The notes: generated by a model not told the origin, from the letters alone. A stretch of 64,000 nt of DNA from JACCTU01 sp963700495 (GCA_963700495.1 CAVOXT010000003.1:62001-126000); one strand, 5' to 3'; positions 33,645 to 45,157 are shown, counted from the first letter of the stretch. Translations and numbers: made by a program.

Positions 33645-34746
33645 CAGCGCCGCACCTCGTTGTAGAGCGTGTCGCGCTGGACCGGGAATGCGGCCCGCCT
33701 CCCTGACGAAGCGCACGAGCTCGCCGATCTTCTGCTCCGTCTCCGTCCGTGCGCCCGCAGCGTGGAAGATCTCCTCGCGCACGACCGTGCCCTGGACGTC
33801 GTTCGCGCCGAAGTGGAGCGCGACCTGCGGCCATCGGCATGCCCATCATGATCCAGTAGGCCTTGATGTTCGGCACGTTGTCGAGCATCAGCCGCGAGAC
33901 CGCGATCATCTTCAGGTCGTCGGCGCCCGTCGTGTGACGGAAGCCGCGCCGCTCGAAGACGGTGTTCTCGGGATGGAACGCGAGCGGGATGAAGGCGAGA
34001 AAGCCGCCGGTCTTGTCCTGCTGCTCGCGCAGGCGCAGGAAGTGGTCGACACGCTCCTCGTGGGTCTCGACGTGCCCGTACAGCATCGTGCAGTGCGTCG
34101 GGATCCCGAGCCGGTGAGCGGTGTCGTGCGTCAGGAACCAGTAGTCCGGGTGCTCCTTGCCGGGCGCCACGAGCTTGCGCACGCGATCGGCGAACACCTC
34201 GGCGCCGCCGCCGGGGAGCGAGCCGAGGCCCGCGTCCTGCAGCTCGCGCAGCACCTGCTCGTGCGTGAGCCCGGAGAGCTTCGTCATGTGGTGGATCTCG
34301 CTCGCCGTGTAGCACTTCAGGTGCACGTCCGGCATCGCGTCGTGCAGCTTCGCGATCGTGTCGACGTAGAAGTCGAACCCGACGTGCGGGTTCTCGCCGT
34401 TGACCATGTGGATCTCGGTGAACCCGGTCGCCTCGCGCTGCCGCAGCGCGTCCTCGACGAGCTCGTCCGGCGTCGTCGTGTACGCGTCGGACTGCTTCTG
34501 CGTCTTCGCGAACGCGCAGAACTTGCACTTCACGCGGCAGACGTTCGTCTGGTTCAGGTACAGGTTCTGGACGAAGTAGACCTCGTCGGTCCCGCCGCGC
34601 ACGCGGCGGGCGAGGTCCGCGAGCTCGCCGAGCGCGAGCAGGTCGTCCGACTCGAGCAGCGCGAGCCCGTCCTCGAAGTCGAGCCGCTCACCGGCCTCGA
34701 CCTTGTCGCGGATGCTCTCCAGCGTCGAGATCTCGAGGACGGCCAA
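33641..34746 (-). CDS. mqnE: Aminodeoxyfutalosine synthase; two frame breaks
   Basis: A radical SAM enzyme of about 367 residues that joins 3-enolpyruvyl-benzoate and SAM to give aminodeoxyfutalosine. The cluster motif is CRVKCKFCAFAKT (about 71-78). Also present are EIHMVNGENPHVGFDFY and LGSLPGGGAEVFADRV. Two single extra bases, near 33826-33832 and 33682-33686, shift the frame; removing both yields the usual ending PVQRDTLYNEVRRW. The TTG start at 34746 is one base after the prenyl synthase stop and follows GGGAG. Confidence 0.92.
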
Positions 34747-34747
34747 C

Positions 34748-35642
34748 CTAACGCTCCCGGTCGATGACGATGTGCGTGAGAGCCTCGAGTCTCGGCTCCC
34801 CGTCGAGGAAACCCCTCGCCTTCCTAGCGTAGTCGAGCGCAACTTCGCGGGACCGCTCGAGCGCACCCGTTGCGCCGACACGAAGCAGCGCGCCGTCGAG
34901 CGGGCCGCCCGGCGAGCGCGGCGCGCACGACCGCGTCCTCCGCGGCGGCGAGCAGGAGCGGCAGGGTCGGCGTGCCCTCGCGCAGATCGGTGCCGGCGAT
35001 CTTGCCGGTCTCGATCGTGTCGCCCGAGCAGTCGAGGATGTCGTCGACGATCTGGAAGGCGATCCCGAGCGCGAGCCCGAACTCGCCGAGCCGCTCCTCG
35101 CGCGAGCCGAGCAGGCACGCCGCCTGGAAGAGCGCCCCGCTCTTGAGCGCGATCCGCTCGAAGTAGGCGTCGGTCGCTCGTGTCCGGATCGTGCGAGCTG
35201 CGTGCGCTGGAGCGCCTCGCCGCGTGCGAGCGCGAGGCACGTCTCGGAGAGGATCCGCACGCCGTCGAGGTCGCCCGCCTCGGCGAGCTCCCCGAACGCG
35301 CGCGCGAAGAGATAGTCGCCGGCGGCCCGCGCGGCGTCCGCACCGTGCGCGTGCCAGACCGCGGCGCGGCCGCGGCGAAGCTCCGCACCGTCGATCAGAT
35401 CGTCGTGGACGAGCGTCGCGGTGTGCACGAGCTCGACCGCGACGCCTCCACGCAGCCCGCGTTCTCGATCGTCGGCGCGTCAGGTGCACGAGCAGCGGCC
35501 GCAGCCGCTTGCCGCCGGCATCGAGCGCGTCGAGGCCGACCTGCGAGACCACGCCCGGGTAGCGCGACACGGCCGCGCGGAGGCGCTCCTCGAGCTCGTC
35601 GAGGTACGGCCGCGCGGCCTGGATGACCGCCTGCGCGCTCAC
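34748..35642 (-). CDS. Polyprenyl diphosphate synthase (menaquinone side chain); three frame breaks
   Basis: About 297 residues of a trans-isoprenyl diphosphate synthase. Both aspartate-rich motifs are present, LVHDDLIDG (first) and FQIVDDILDCSGD (second), with GGKRLRPLLV near the start. It builds the long isoprenoid tail of menaquinone. Frame breaks near 35475-35480 (extra base), 35168-35198 (one missing or two extra) and 34903-34913 (extra base) split it in the given sequence. The GTG at 35642 overlaps the mqnG stop as GTGA. The order methyltransferase - prenyl synthase matches GrcC/HepT loci in other actinobacteria. Confidence 0.9.
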
Positions 35643-36324
35643 GCTCGCTCCCCGACGTGGAGTGCGACGATCCCGCCGGCGAGCAGGCGGTACGAAACTC
35701 CCGCGAAGCCCGAGCGCTCGAGTGCGTCCTTCAGGTCGTCGGGCCCGGGGAAGCGGCGCACGCTCGCGGGCAGGTACGTGTAGGCGGCGCCGCCCGGCAG
35801 CACCTTCCCGGCGAGCGGCACGAGCACGTCGAACCAGAGCCGGAAGAACGGCCGCAAGAGCCCCGTCGGCCGCGTGATCTCGAGGACGGCGAGCCGCCCA
35901 CCGGGTCGCAGCACACGCGCGAGCTCGCGCAGCCCGCCCTCGAGGTCCGCGACGTTGCGGATCCCGAAGCCGATCGTCGCCGCGTCGAACGCGGCGTCCT
36001 CGAACGGCAGCTCGAGCACGTCGCCCTGGATCCACTCGATCGACGCGGACTTGCGGCGCGCCCGCTCGAGCATCGGCTCGGAGAAGTCGAGCCCCGTGAC
36101 GACGCCTCCCGCGCGCGCAGCCGCGAGCGCGAGGTCGCCCGTGCCGCACGCCGCGTCGAGCACGTGGTCACCCGGCCGCACGACCGCCTCCGCGGCGAGC
36201 CGCCGCCAGCGCCGGTCGAGACCCAGCGTCATCGCGCGGTTCATCACGTCGTACACCGGCGCGATCCGGTCGAACATCGAGCGGACGCCGTCGGGCGGAG
36301 AGCGTGCCGGTCCGTGACGGTCAC
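35639..36324 (-). CDS. mqnG: Demethylmenaquinone methyltransferase; probable frame break near the 5' end
   Basis: About 228 residues of the UbiE/MenG family, the SAM-dependent C-methylation that completes menaquinone. Motifs: MFDRIAPVYDVMNR, HVLDAACGTGDLALA (SAM motif I), TIGFGIRNVADLEGGLRE and VLRPGGRLAVLEI. The open frame begins upstream without a good start. A GTG at 36324, overlapping the ubiX stop as GTGA, gives VTVTDRHALRP and joins the main frame if one base is missing near 36291-36297; that start is preferred because it fits the neighbouring junctions. Otherwise the ATG of MFDRI could serve. Confidence 0.88.
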
Positions 36325-36902
36325 TGCCCCCACCGCCTGACCCCCTCGCGGTCGAGCCCGATGTGGTCGAGCGCACGCTCGACGACGAACTCGATCAGGT
36401 CGTCGACGGTCGACCAGCCGTGGTAGAAGCCCGGCGCCGCGAACAGGATCGTCGCGCCCGCCTGCCGCAGCGCCGTCAACCCCTGGAGGTGGATCAGCGA
36501 GAGCGGCGTCTCGCGCGGCACGAGCACGAGCTTGCGCTCCTCCTTCAGGGCGACGGAGGCCGCGCGGTGGATCACGTTCGCCATCGCGCCGGTCGCCAGC
36601 GTGCCGACCGTGGACATCGAGCAGGGGCAGATCACGTACGCGTCGACCTTCGCGGAGCCGCTCGCGTACGGCGCCTTCCAGTCGTTCTCGGCATAGACGC
36701 GCGCATCCGTCCCCTCGACGAAGCGCGACGCGATCTCGTCGCGCGGAAGCGACGGGTCGCCGTAGAGCTCGGTCGCGAGCACTTCGTAGCCGGACCGCGA
36801 GATGCAGACGCCGAGCTCGGAGCCCGCGTCCGCAAGGCGCCGCAGGAGGAGCGATGCGTACGGGGCGCCGGAGGCGCCCGTTATGCCGAGGAAGACGTGC
36901 AT
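36321..36902 (-). CDS. mqnM: UbiX-like flavin prenyltransferase
   Basis: A 193-residue enzyme that prenylates FMN for use by UbiD-type decarboxylases. The N-terminus VFLGITGASGAPYASLLL binds the flavin phosphate, and CPCSMSTVGTLATGAMANVIHRAA plus VPRETPLSLIHLQ are UbiX hallmarks. With the UbiD-like gene four genes upstream it fits the late futalosine steps called MqnM and MqnL in Streptomyces; the symbol rests on that context. The ATG at 36902 is 13 bp after qcrC. Confidence 0.9.
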   Translation of the reverse strand: MHVFLGITGASGAPYASLLLRRLADAGSELGVCISRSGYEVLATELYGDPSLPRDEIASRFVEGTDARVYAENDWKAPYASGSAKVDAYVICPCSMSTVGTLATGAMANVIHRAASVALKEERKLVLVPRETPLSLIHLQGLTALRQAGATILFAAPGFYHGWSTVDDLIEFVVERALDHIGLDREGVRRWGQ

Positions 36903-36915
36903 GGGCGGAATGGGG

Positions 36916-37726
36916 TCATTGGCCGCCCTTGGACTCTACGAGGAAGGCCGCGAGCTTCGTCAAGTTCTCGTCGCCGAGGTTCTCGAACGAGGGCATGACG
37001 TTGTTGCCGAACGCGGCCGGATTCGCGACGTAGCGCTTGAAGAACTCGGCGTCCCGCCCGGACGAGCCGATGCTCGAGAGCTCGGGCGCGCCGGCGTTCG
37101 CCGAGCCGGAGCCGAGGTAGACGTGGCACTGCAGGCAGCCGACCTGCGCGAAGATCTCTGCGCCGTCGTGGGCTTCGGGCGAGAAGCCTCCTTGCTGTTC
37201 CGACCACGAGTCGACGGCGGCGACCGCCTCGCTTCCCAGCGACTCCTTCGCGGTTGCGCCCTTGTACGTGAGCACCCCCATCGAGATCGCGGTCACGACC
37301 GCGGCGAGAACGGCGACGGGGCGACGCAGCAGCCGACGCTCGCGGCGGCGGTCGATGAACGGGATCGCGAAGAGCACGATCATCAGGATCGTCGGGATCC
37401 CGACCGTCCCGAGGATGACCGACTCCGGCCACTTGAAGATCCGGAGCAGGTAGAAGAGGAAGTAGAAGTACCAGTCCGGACGCGGGATGAAGTTCGTCGT
37501 CCCCGGGTCGGCTTCGTCCGAGTACCAGGGCCCGATCGCACCCGCGGTCGTACCGTCCGCGGTGAAGTACCAGACGCACGCGAGGGCGACGATCACCGTC
37601 ACGACCACGAGGCTCATCACCGTGTCGTGGAACATCGCGTAGGGGAAGAACGGCTTCCCCTCGCTTCTTGACGTCCTCCTTGTAGCGCTCGAACGCGGCG
37701 CGGCGCTCGTCGTCGGCGGCGCTCAT
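36916..37726 (-). CDS. qcrC: Menaquinol:cytochrome c reductase, cytochrome b C-terminal half fused to cytochrome c; one frame break
   Basis: About 269 residues. The first ~150 are the C-terminal half of cytochrome b (subunit IV-like) with the quinol-site motif RPDWYFYFLFYLLRIFKWPE. A hydrophobic linker leads to a class I cytochrome c domain with heme motif CLQCH (about 190) and a distal Met in NNVMPSFENL. This split cytochrome b with cytochrome c fused to the second part is the Bacillus QcrC plan. One extra base near 37661-37666 interrupts the N-terminal ~25 codons. The ATG at 37726 overlaps qcrB (ATGA). Confidence 0.92.
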
Positions 37727-38503
37727 CGCCGGCTCCCTCGCAGCAGGCCGGCGCGGCCTGTGGGCTTCACCGCGGTCCGATCACGCCCGGCGGCGACACG
37801 CGACCACGGCGGCGACGAGACCCCGAGGCGCACGACGAGGTAGAGGTGCAGCCCGATCAGGCCGAACAGCGCGCCCGGGGAGCACGAGCATGTGCAGCGC
37901 GTACCAGCGCGCGAGCGTGTCCGCGCCGATCTCGGCGCCGCCGCGGAGGAACTGCGCGATGAACGGGCCGAGGAACGGCGCGCTTGCATTGATGTTGATC
38001 CCGACGACGGTGGCCCAGTACGCCGTCTGGTCCCACGGCAGGAGGTAGCCGGTGAAGCCTTCGAACATGCCGGTGATCAGCAGCAGCACACCGACGATCC
38101 AGTTCAGCTCGCGCGGGTACTTGTACGCGCCGAACAGGAACACGCGCGCCATGTGGAAGAACATCAGGATGATGAAGACGCTCGCACCCCACCGGTGCAT
38201 GCCGCGCACGAGCCAGCCGAGCGTCAGGTCGTTCGTGATCTTCTCGATCGATGCATACGCCTTGTCCGGGGACGGCTCGTAGTACATCGCGAGGATCACG
38301 CCCGTGGTGGCCTGCACGAGGAACGCGGTCAGGGTCGCGGAGCCGAGCGTGTGCCACCAGCTCGTGTCGCGCGGGACGTTCCTGAAGAGGAAGTACTTGA
38401 CGCCGCCGACGAGTCCCGAGCGCTCCTCGAGCCAGTCGAGCGGGTACATGACGACCGTGAGGAGCTTCGACTGCTTGCGCCTGCGAGGGGCCGCGGTCGC
38501 CAT
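37723..38503 (-). CDS. qcrB: Menaquinol:cytochrome c reductase, cytochrome b N-terminal half; one frame break
   Basis: About 259 residues with four membrane helices that bind two b hemes. Candidate axial His residues are in RGMHRWGAS, MFFHMARVF, YALHMLVLPG and GLHLYLVV. GFTGYLLPWDQTAYWAT is the quinone-site motif. No cysteine is present, so the extra covalent heme found in many b6-type proteins seems absent. One extra base near 37872-37880 breaks the frame; joined, it ends at TGA 37723. The ATG at 38503 shares one base with the qcrA stop. Confidence 0.92.
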
Positions 38504-39437
38504 CAGTGGGGCGGCTCGAGCGGGTAGAAGATCGCCTCGGGGCCGTCCACGTGGACGCTCGGGTTGACCCAGTCGTACGCGTGGATGATCGCGTCCGCGC
38601 CCTCACCCTCGACTTCGCCGACCGAGAACAGGCCGGACAGGACGAGGTGGCCGTCGCGGATCAGGAACTGGTAGCGGTCGAGTGCACGCACGGGCGGGCC
38701 CGCGATGCGGTTGCCTTCGGTGTCGTACTGGCCGCCGTGGCACGGGCAGCCGAAGCCCGAGGCCGCCTTCGTCGGGGTCAGATCCACCGGCGGCCCGTCG
38801 TCGACCTTGACCCGCTGCTTCTGGTTCTCGAGCGTGAGCCCGTTGACCTGAACGGGGCAGCCGAGGTGCACACAGCGGTTCGACAGGACCGTGAAGCTCG
38901 GCTCGCCGTCCTTCGTCCCGTTGTACCGGACGTAGGCGGTGCGCCGGGAGACCTCGCCCTCCTCGGGCTTCAGCAGGAAGGTCGCGACCACGAAGTCGCC
39001 CTCGGGATAGTCCTCGATCGGGCCGAGGTCGATTTCGCCGTGGCCCTGGTCGACGAAGGCCGGCCCGACCGCGAAGCCGACGACGGGGGCGACGACGACT
39101 GCGGAGATCACGCCTCCGAGACCGAGCGTCGTCAGCGAGAGGAACGCGCTGCGCGGGATCGCGTCGCCGTCCTCGTCCTCCTCGTCCTCCTCGACAGCCG
39201 GCGCGGCGACAGGCGTCGCCTCGCCGACCGCCGAGCTCTTCCGGGTGACCGGAGACGACGTCGTACGCCCAGATGATCCCGAAGACGACGAGCAGGACGG
39301 CACCGACGCCGGCTGGTCGCCCAGCTGCCGATCACCAGCCCGACGAGCGTGACCGTGAGACCGATGGCGAAACCGAGCGGCCAGAGGCTCGGCGCCGGCC
39401 CTTGAGGCGGCCCTGCCGGGCCCTTCGTCTCTACCAC
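38503..39437 (-). CDS. qcrA: Rieske iron-sulfur subunit of the menaquinol oxidase complex; two frame breaks
   Basis: About 310 residues. An N-terminal membrane helix (LGFAIGLTVTLVGLVIGSW) and a second (VGAVLLVVFGIIWAYDVV), then an acidic stretch, another helix (TLGLGGVISAVVVAPVVGFAVG) and the Rieske domain with CVHLGC and CPCHGG, which ligate the [2Fe-2S] cluster. It takes electrons from menaquinol to cytochrome c. Three N-terminal helices resemble actinobacterial QcrA more than the single-helix Bacillus form. Extra bases near 39309-39313 and 39233-39238 break the frame. Start GTG 39437. Confidence 0.9.
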
Positions 39438-39461
39438 TTACCCCATCACCCGCGGCGGATG

Positions 39462-40958
39462 CTACGCCACTTTCCCGGGCAGCAGGCGCGACCTGCTGGT
39501 GCCGTTCGTCTCGATTGGCAACTCGATGCCGTACTCGCCCCAGCGGCTGTCGACGAGCGCTCGGACCTCGGGGCTCATCTCGATCAGCTCGGGCCACTCG
39601 CGGGTGCCCTCGAGCTCTCCCTTGTGAGTCGCGTCGATCCCGATCTTGCCCCCGTAGAACTGCTGCGTCGGCGCGTGGTCGAGGTGGTCGAGCGGGCCCT
39701 CGGTCAGGAGCACGTCGCGCTTCGGGTCGACGTTCGCGCCGACGGTGAAGAAGACCTCCTCGTAGTCGTGCACGTTCACCCACTCGTCGACGACGACGAC
39801 CGCCTTGCTCAGCGAGAGCATCCCCAGCCCCCAGATCGCGTGCATCACCTTCTGCGCGTGGCCGGGGTACGCCTTGCGGATCGAGACGATCACGCAGTTG
39901 TGGAACGCGCCCGCGACCGGGAGGTCGTAGTCGACGATCTCCGGCACGGTCATCTTGACCGCGGGGAGGAAGATGCGCTCCGTGGCCTTGCCGAGCCACG
40001 CGTCCTCTTGCGGCGGCTTGCCGACGACGATCGACGGATAGACCGCGTCGCGGCGCATCGTGATCGCGGACAGCCGGAACACGGGGAACGGCTCGCTCGC
40101 GGTGTAGTAGCCGGTGTGGTCGCCGAAGGGTCCTTCGAGGCCGAGCTCGTCCTTCGCGATCGTCCCCTCGAGCACGATCTCGGCGTTCGCCGGCACCTCG
40201 AGGTCCACCGTCTTCGCGTGCACGAGCTCGACGGGCTCCCCGCGAAGGAAGCCGGCGAACATGAACTCGTCGATGTGCTTCGGCAGCGGCGCGCTGGCGG
40301 AGTACGCGGTAACGGGGTCGAGCCCGAGCGCGACCGCGACCTCGATCCGCCCATCGGAGGCGAGGTAGTCCGCGCGGCCGTCCTTGTGGATCTGCCAGTG
40401 CATGTACGTCGTGCGGGCGTCGACCTTCTGCATCCGGTACATGCCGACGTTCCGAACGCCGTTCCGAGGGTCCTTCGTGATCACGGCCGGGAGCGTGATG
40501 AACGGCGCCGGATCGCCCGGCCAGCAACGCTGGATCGGGAGCGCGTCGAGGTCGACGTCTTCGCCGGTGAGGACGATCTCCTGGCTCGGGCCGGAGCGCA
40601 CCGACCGCGGCTGAGAGTCGGCGATCGACTTCAGCTTCCTCAGCCCGCGGACCTTCTCGACGAGACCCTGGGGCGGCTGCATCTCGATCAGGTCGGTGAC
40701 GCGATCGGCGACGTCGTCGAGCCGGTCGACCCCGAACGCGAGGCACATCCTGCGCTCGGTTCCGAACTGGTTGATCAGCAGCGGGTGCGTGGATCCCTTG
40801 ACCCGCTCGAACAGCAGCGCAGGCCCTCCCGCCTTGACGACCCTGTCGTTGATCTCCGTGATCTCGAGGTCGGCGTCGACCTCGGCACCCACGCGAACGA
40901 GCTCGCCCTCGCGCTCGAGCAGCGCGATCCACTCGCGCAGGTCCGCGGGCGGGGTCAC
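39462..40958 (-). CDS. mqnL: UbiD-family prenyl-FMN decarboxylase
   Basis: A 498-residue UbiD-type decarboxylase. Prenyl-FMN and metal-binding elements include NVGMYRMQ with HWQIHKDG, and EGPFGDHTGYYT with its catalytic Glu/Asp. It would remove the carboxyl group from the prenylated naphthoate intermediate late in the futalosine route. It leads directly (24 bp) into qcrA and works with the UbiX-like gene downstream. The symbol is assigned from pathway context. Start ATG at 40958, 22 bp after the small membrane gene. Confidence 0.9.
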   Translation of the reverse strand: MTPPADLREWIALLEREGELVRVGAEVDADLEITEINDRVVKAGGPALLFERVKGSTHPLLINQFGTERRMCLAFGVDRLDDVADRVTDLIEMQPPQGLVEKVRGLRKLKSIADSQPRSVRSGPSQEIVLTGEDVDLDALPIQRCWPGDPAPFITLPAVITKDPRNGVRNVGMYRMQKVDARTTYMHWQIHKDGRADYLASDGRIEVAVALGLDPVTAYSASAPLPKHIDEFMFAGFLRGEPVELVHAKTVDLEVPANAEIVLEGTIAKDELGLEGPFGDHTGYYTASEPFPVFRLSAITMRRDAVYPSIVVGKPPQEDAWLGKATERIFLPAVKMTVPEIVDYDLPVAGAFHNCVIVSIRKAYPGHAQKVMHAIWGLGMLSLSKAVVVVDEWVNVHDYEEVFFTVGANVDPKRDVLLTEGPLDHLDHAPTQQFYGGKIGIDATHKGELEGTREWPELIEMSPEVRALVDSRWGEYGIELPIETNGTSRSRLLPGKVA

Positions 40959-40980
40959 GGTTCGAGTCTAGAGGGCCGAA

Positions 40981-41148
40981 CTAGGAGTCGCGCCGGCGGT
41001 GGACGACGTACTTCGACAGCTCCCCGAGCGCGATCACGCTGACGAAGACGAGCCCGACGATCAGCATCGCCGTGATCACGTTCTTGCCCTCCTCGGCGGC
41101 GTCGGGCGCCTCCGCGAAGAGCGGCAGGATCGTCGCGAGCGTGGTCAC
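40981..41148 (-). CDS. Small single-span membrane protein, 55 residues
   Basis: A short reading frame from GTG 41148 to TAG 40981. It starts with a hydrophobic stretch (TTLATILPLF), an acidic turn (EAPDAAEEGKN), one clear membrane helix (VITAMLIVGLVFVSVIAL) and ends with a basic tail (KYVVHRRRDS). Codon use (G/C third positions) matches its neighbours, and it fills the gap between two genes with 11 and 22 bp to spare. No family is recognised. Its place before mqnL-qcrABC hints at a small subunit or assembly factor of the bc complex. Confidence 0.6.
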   Translation of the reverse strand: MTTLATILPLFAEAPDAAEEGKNVITAMLIVGLVFVSVIALGELSKYVVHRRRDS

Positions 41149-41159
41149 GGCGCGTGAAT

Positions 41160-41577
41160 CTATCCGACGCGCCGGGCGTGCGCGGCGAGTGCCAGCTCGC
41201 GTGCGGCTGCGTCGCCGTTCCCGTCGAGGCGCGCCGCGGTCTCGGCCCAGGCCTCGCCGTCCCCGGGCGCCCCCTCCGCACGCAGGTGCGCGCAGCGCGA
41301 GATCAGCCCGGCGAGCTCCTGGATCGCCTCGACGCGCCCGAGTTCCGCGATGCGAACGAGTCCGTGGGCGTACAGGTAGTCGCCGAGGAGCAGCGCGGCG
41401 TCGGCGTCCTGCTCCTCGAACAGTCGCGAGCGGCCGTAGTGGACGAGGTAGCCCTCGTAGATCGTCTCCAGCCCGAGCGCGTACCGGTCGTCCGCGAGGG
41501 TCGAGAAGACCGGCTCGAGCTCGCGCTCGTCGGCACCTCGGAGAGCGTCGCGCCAGAGCACGCTCTCGCGCCCGGCC

Positions 41578-41606
<29 letters not shown>
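41160..41606 (-). CDS. Hypothetical protein with polyprenyl-synthase-like helix motif
   Basis: A 148-residue, mainly helical and acidic protein, of no family I can name with certainty. A segment ALLLGDYLYAHGLVRIAELG (about 70-90) resembles the AGDYLFARAF helix of polyprenyl diphosphate synthases, including the one encoded 6 kb away. The aspartate-rich catalytic motifs are absent, so it cannot be an active synthase. The GTG at 41606 overlaps hemL by 29 bp. It could be a regulatory partner of prenyl transfer; this is inference from one motif. Confidence 0.6.
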
Positions 41607-42791
<1,185 letters not shown>

Positions 42792-42801
<10 letters not shown>

Positions 42802-43739
42802 GAGGCGAGCTCCTTGGTCCAGTACGAGACGACGAGGTCGGCACCCGCACGCTTGATCGCGGTCAGCGACTCGAGCGCCGCCGCGCGCTCGTCGAGCCAG
42901 CCGTGCCGCGCCGCCGCCTTCACCATCGCGTACTCGCCCGAGACGTTGTACGCGGCGACCGGAGCGTCGAAGCGCTCGCGCACGGCGCGGATGACGTCGA
43001 GGTACGGCAGCGCCGGCTTGACCATGATCGCGTCCGCGCCCTCGGCCAGGTCGAGCTCGCACTCGCGCAGCGCCTCGCGGACGTTCGGCGGGTCCATCTG
43101 GTACGAGCGGCGGTCGCCGAACGACGGCGCAGACTCGGCGGCCTCGCGGAACGGCCCGTAGAACGCGGAGGCGTACTTCGCGGAGTACGCGACGATCGGC
43201 GTCTCGGGGAGCTGCTCCCGGATCGCGCCGACGCGCCCGTCCATCATGTCGCTGGGGCAGACCGCGTCCGCGCCCGCCTCGACGTGCGAGACGGCTGCGC
43301 GCGCGATCAGCTCGAGCGACTCGTCGTTCGCGATCTCGCCGTCGCGGATCACTCCGCAGTGCCCGTGCGAGGTGTACTCGCACAGGCAGACGTCGGTCAG
43401 CAGCAGGAGCTCCGGGAAGCGGGGCCGCAATTCGAGCAGCGCGCGCTGCACGACGCCGTCGTCGACCCAGGCGCCGGAGCCCTCCTCGTCCTTCTCGTCG
43501 GGGATGCCGAAGAGGATCACCGCCGAGACGCCGCGTGCAGCGAGCTCCTCGACCTCGCGCGGGAGGTCCGCGACCGAGAAGCGGCCCATCGGCGGCAGGT
43601 CGTCGTTCGCGCGGGTGTCCGGCCCGACGAAGAGCGGCATGACGAAGTCGTCGAGGTCGAGGCGCGTCTCGCGGACGAGCGAGCGGAGCGCGCCCGTTCG
43701 GCGCAGGCGCCGCAGCCTCGTGGCGGGAAACGCGCTCAC
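42792..43739 (-). CDS. hemB: Delta-aminolevulinic acid dehydratase (porphobilinogen synthase)
   Basis: A 315-residue enzyme that condenses two 5-aminolevulinates. The zinc-site cysteines are in TDVCLCEYTSHGHCG (about 115-129); Schiff-base lysines are in VAYSAKYASAFYGPFR and IMVKPALPYLD. Both sites are intact, so it is a zinc-type HemB. Start GTG 43739, 16 bp after the AI-2E-family gene. It opens the heme part of the respiratory run. Confidence 0.96.
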
Positions 43740-43755
43740 GCGGCCAATCTTCGCA

Positions 43756-44959
43756 CTAACCGCGAACGGCCTTGGGCGGCTCGAGCTCGACCTCGACCGG
43801 CACCGCCCCGGAGCCTTCCCACGACTCGAGCGCGACCCGGCTGCCGAAGTACTCCCAGATCGCGCGGCCCGCGGCGAGCGTGGGCAGCGCGACGAGCACG
43901 CCTGGAAGGCCGTAGATCTCGCCGCCGGCGAGCAGGCCGAAGATCACGAGCAGCGGGTGCAGCCGCAGGGCGCTGCCCATCACCTTCGGGATCACGATGT
44001 GCCCTTCGATCTGGTGGATCGCGAGGAAGAGGAGCACGACCCAGACAGCCGAGAGCGGATCGACGACGAGCGCGTACAGCACCGGCGGAATCGCGCCGAG
44101 CCACGGACCGAGGTACGGGATCAGCTCGGCGACGGCGACCCACGCTCCGAAGAGGATCGCGTACGTCTCGAATCCCGGAGGGAGCCAGCCGATCATGCCG
44201 AGCAGCCAGAGCGCGACGCCTGCGCTCGTGCCCATGATCGCCGACACCAGCACCTGTCCCTTCACGTAGCCGCCGACGGCTGACTCGATGCTCGGCAGGA
44301 GCGACGGCGAGCCCGCGGGCGGGGGAAAGCGGCGATCGAGTGCGCGGTGCAACCGATTGAAGTCGAGCAGCATGTAGACAGACACGACGAGGACGAGCAC
44401 GGCACCGAACAGGAACGCGAAGATTCCGAGCGCCGCGCCCTCGGCCCAGTCGATCGCCGTGCGCGTGAACCGCTCGACGTCGAGGTCCGCGACGACCTCG
44501 CGGCCCTGCTTCTCGATCTGGATCCGTCCGAGCCGGTGCTCGTCGAGCCAGACCTGGAGCCGGTCGATGTCACGATCGGCGGCCGTGTTTCCCGGTCCGT
44601 CCGTCCTTCTCCGTAACGTAGGCGTCGATCCGATCGGACGCACTCCGCGTCTGATCGACGACGACGGTCGCAAGCCCCACCACCGCGATGACGAGCACCG
44701 CGGCAAATGTCAGGTACACGATCGCGACTCCGAAGCCGCGAGGGACTCGCAACCGCCCGAGTCCCCGGACGAGCGGGTTCAGCAGCAGAGCGACGAGCGC
44801 CGCCACGAGGAAGAGGAAGACGGCATGACGCACGGCGCCGGCCACCGCCCAGGCGAGCAGCAGCACGAGTGGGAGCGCGACGAGCTGGATCCACCGAGGG
44901 ATCTCGATCGACGACGCCGAGGCACGCCCACCCACGACCGGAGGCGGCGTTTCCGCCAT
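43756..44959 (-). CDS. AI-2E family (PerM-type) membrane transporter; one frame break
   Basis: A protein of about 400 residues with seven or eight membrane segments. The late motifs ELIPYLGPWLGAIPPVLYAL and HQIEGHIVIPKVMGSALRLHPL define the AI-2E transporter family. Members export small solutes; some are Na+/H+ exchangers. An extra base near 44591-44603 breaks the frame. The ATG at 44959 begins the long minus-strand run; its TAG is 16 bp before hemB, so it may share that transcript. Confidence 0.88.
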
Positions 44960-45157
44960 GCGAGCGATGGTACAGCGCGCCTCTCGGGGCCAAAGGAGCC
45001 TGTCTGGGACTGGTCTTTCGCCGAGGACGGGAACCTCGCCCTCGACCGTCACGATCTGTGGGACGAAATGCCCGAGGCTCCTGGGCTGCGCCTGTTACAA
45101 AGTCCGGACGTGCCGCCTTCCTTGCGCCCACGACAGGGGTCGGTTACCGTGCCCGCG
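44960..45157. promoter_or_regulatory. Divergent intergenic region, 198 bp
   Basis: This gap separates the start of the respiratory run (minus) from the M23-like gene (plus) and must hold both promoters. No clear -35/-10 pair, riboswitch or strong hairpin was found. The word TGTTACAAAGTC near 45092-45103 is the only A/T-rich island. Part of the region is open in the frame of the M23-like gene, so its start could lie further upstream. Confidence 0.4.

Noticed and set aside
31473..33782. An apparent fusion of MqnA to MqnC through a membrane linker
   Set aside because: The single frame arises because indels put parts of mqnE, mqnA, a small gene and mqnC in one phase. GTGA junctions and family lengths show separate genes.
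33641..34746. Programmed ribosomal frameshifting in mqnE and neighbours
   Set aside because: There are too many breaks of both directions in unrelated genes, without slippery heptamers or common structure; assembly indels explain them better.
34824..36149. A 441-residue protein spanning the methyltransferase and prenyl synthase genes
   Set aside because: It is an artefact of the frame breaks; the real proteins are recognised in other frames with a GTGA junction at 35639-35642.
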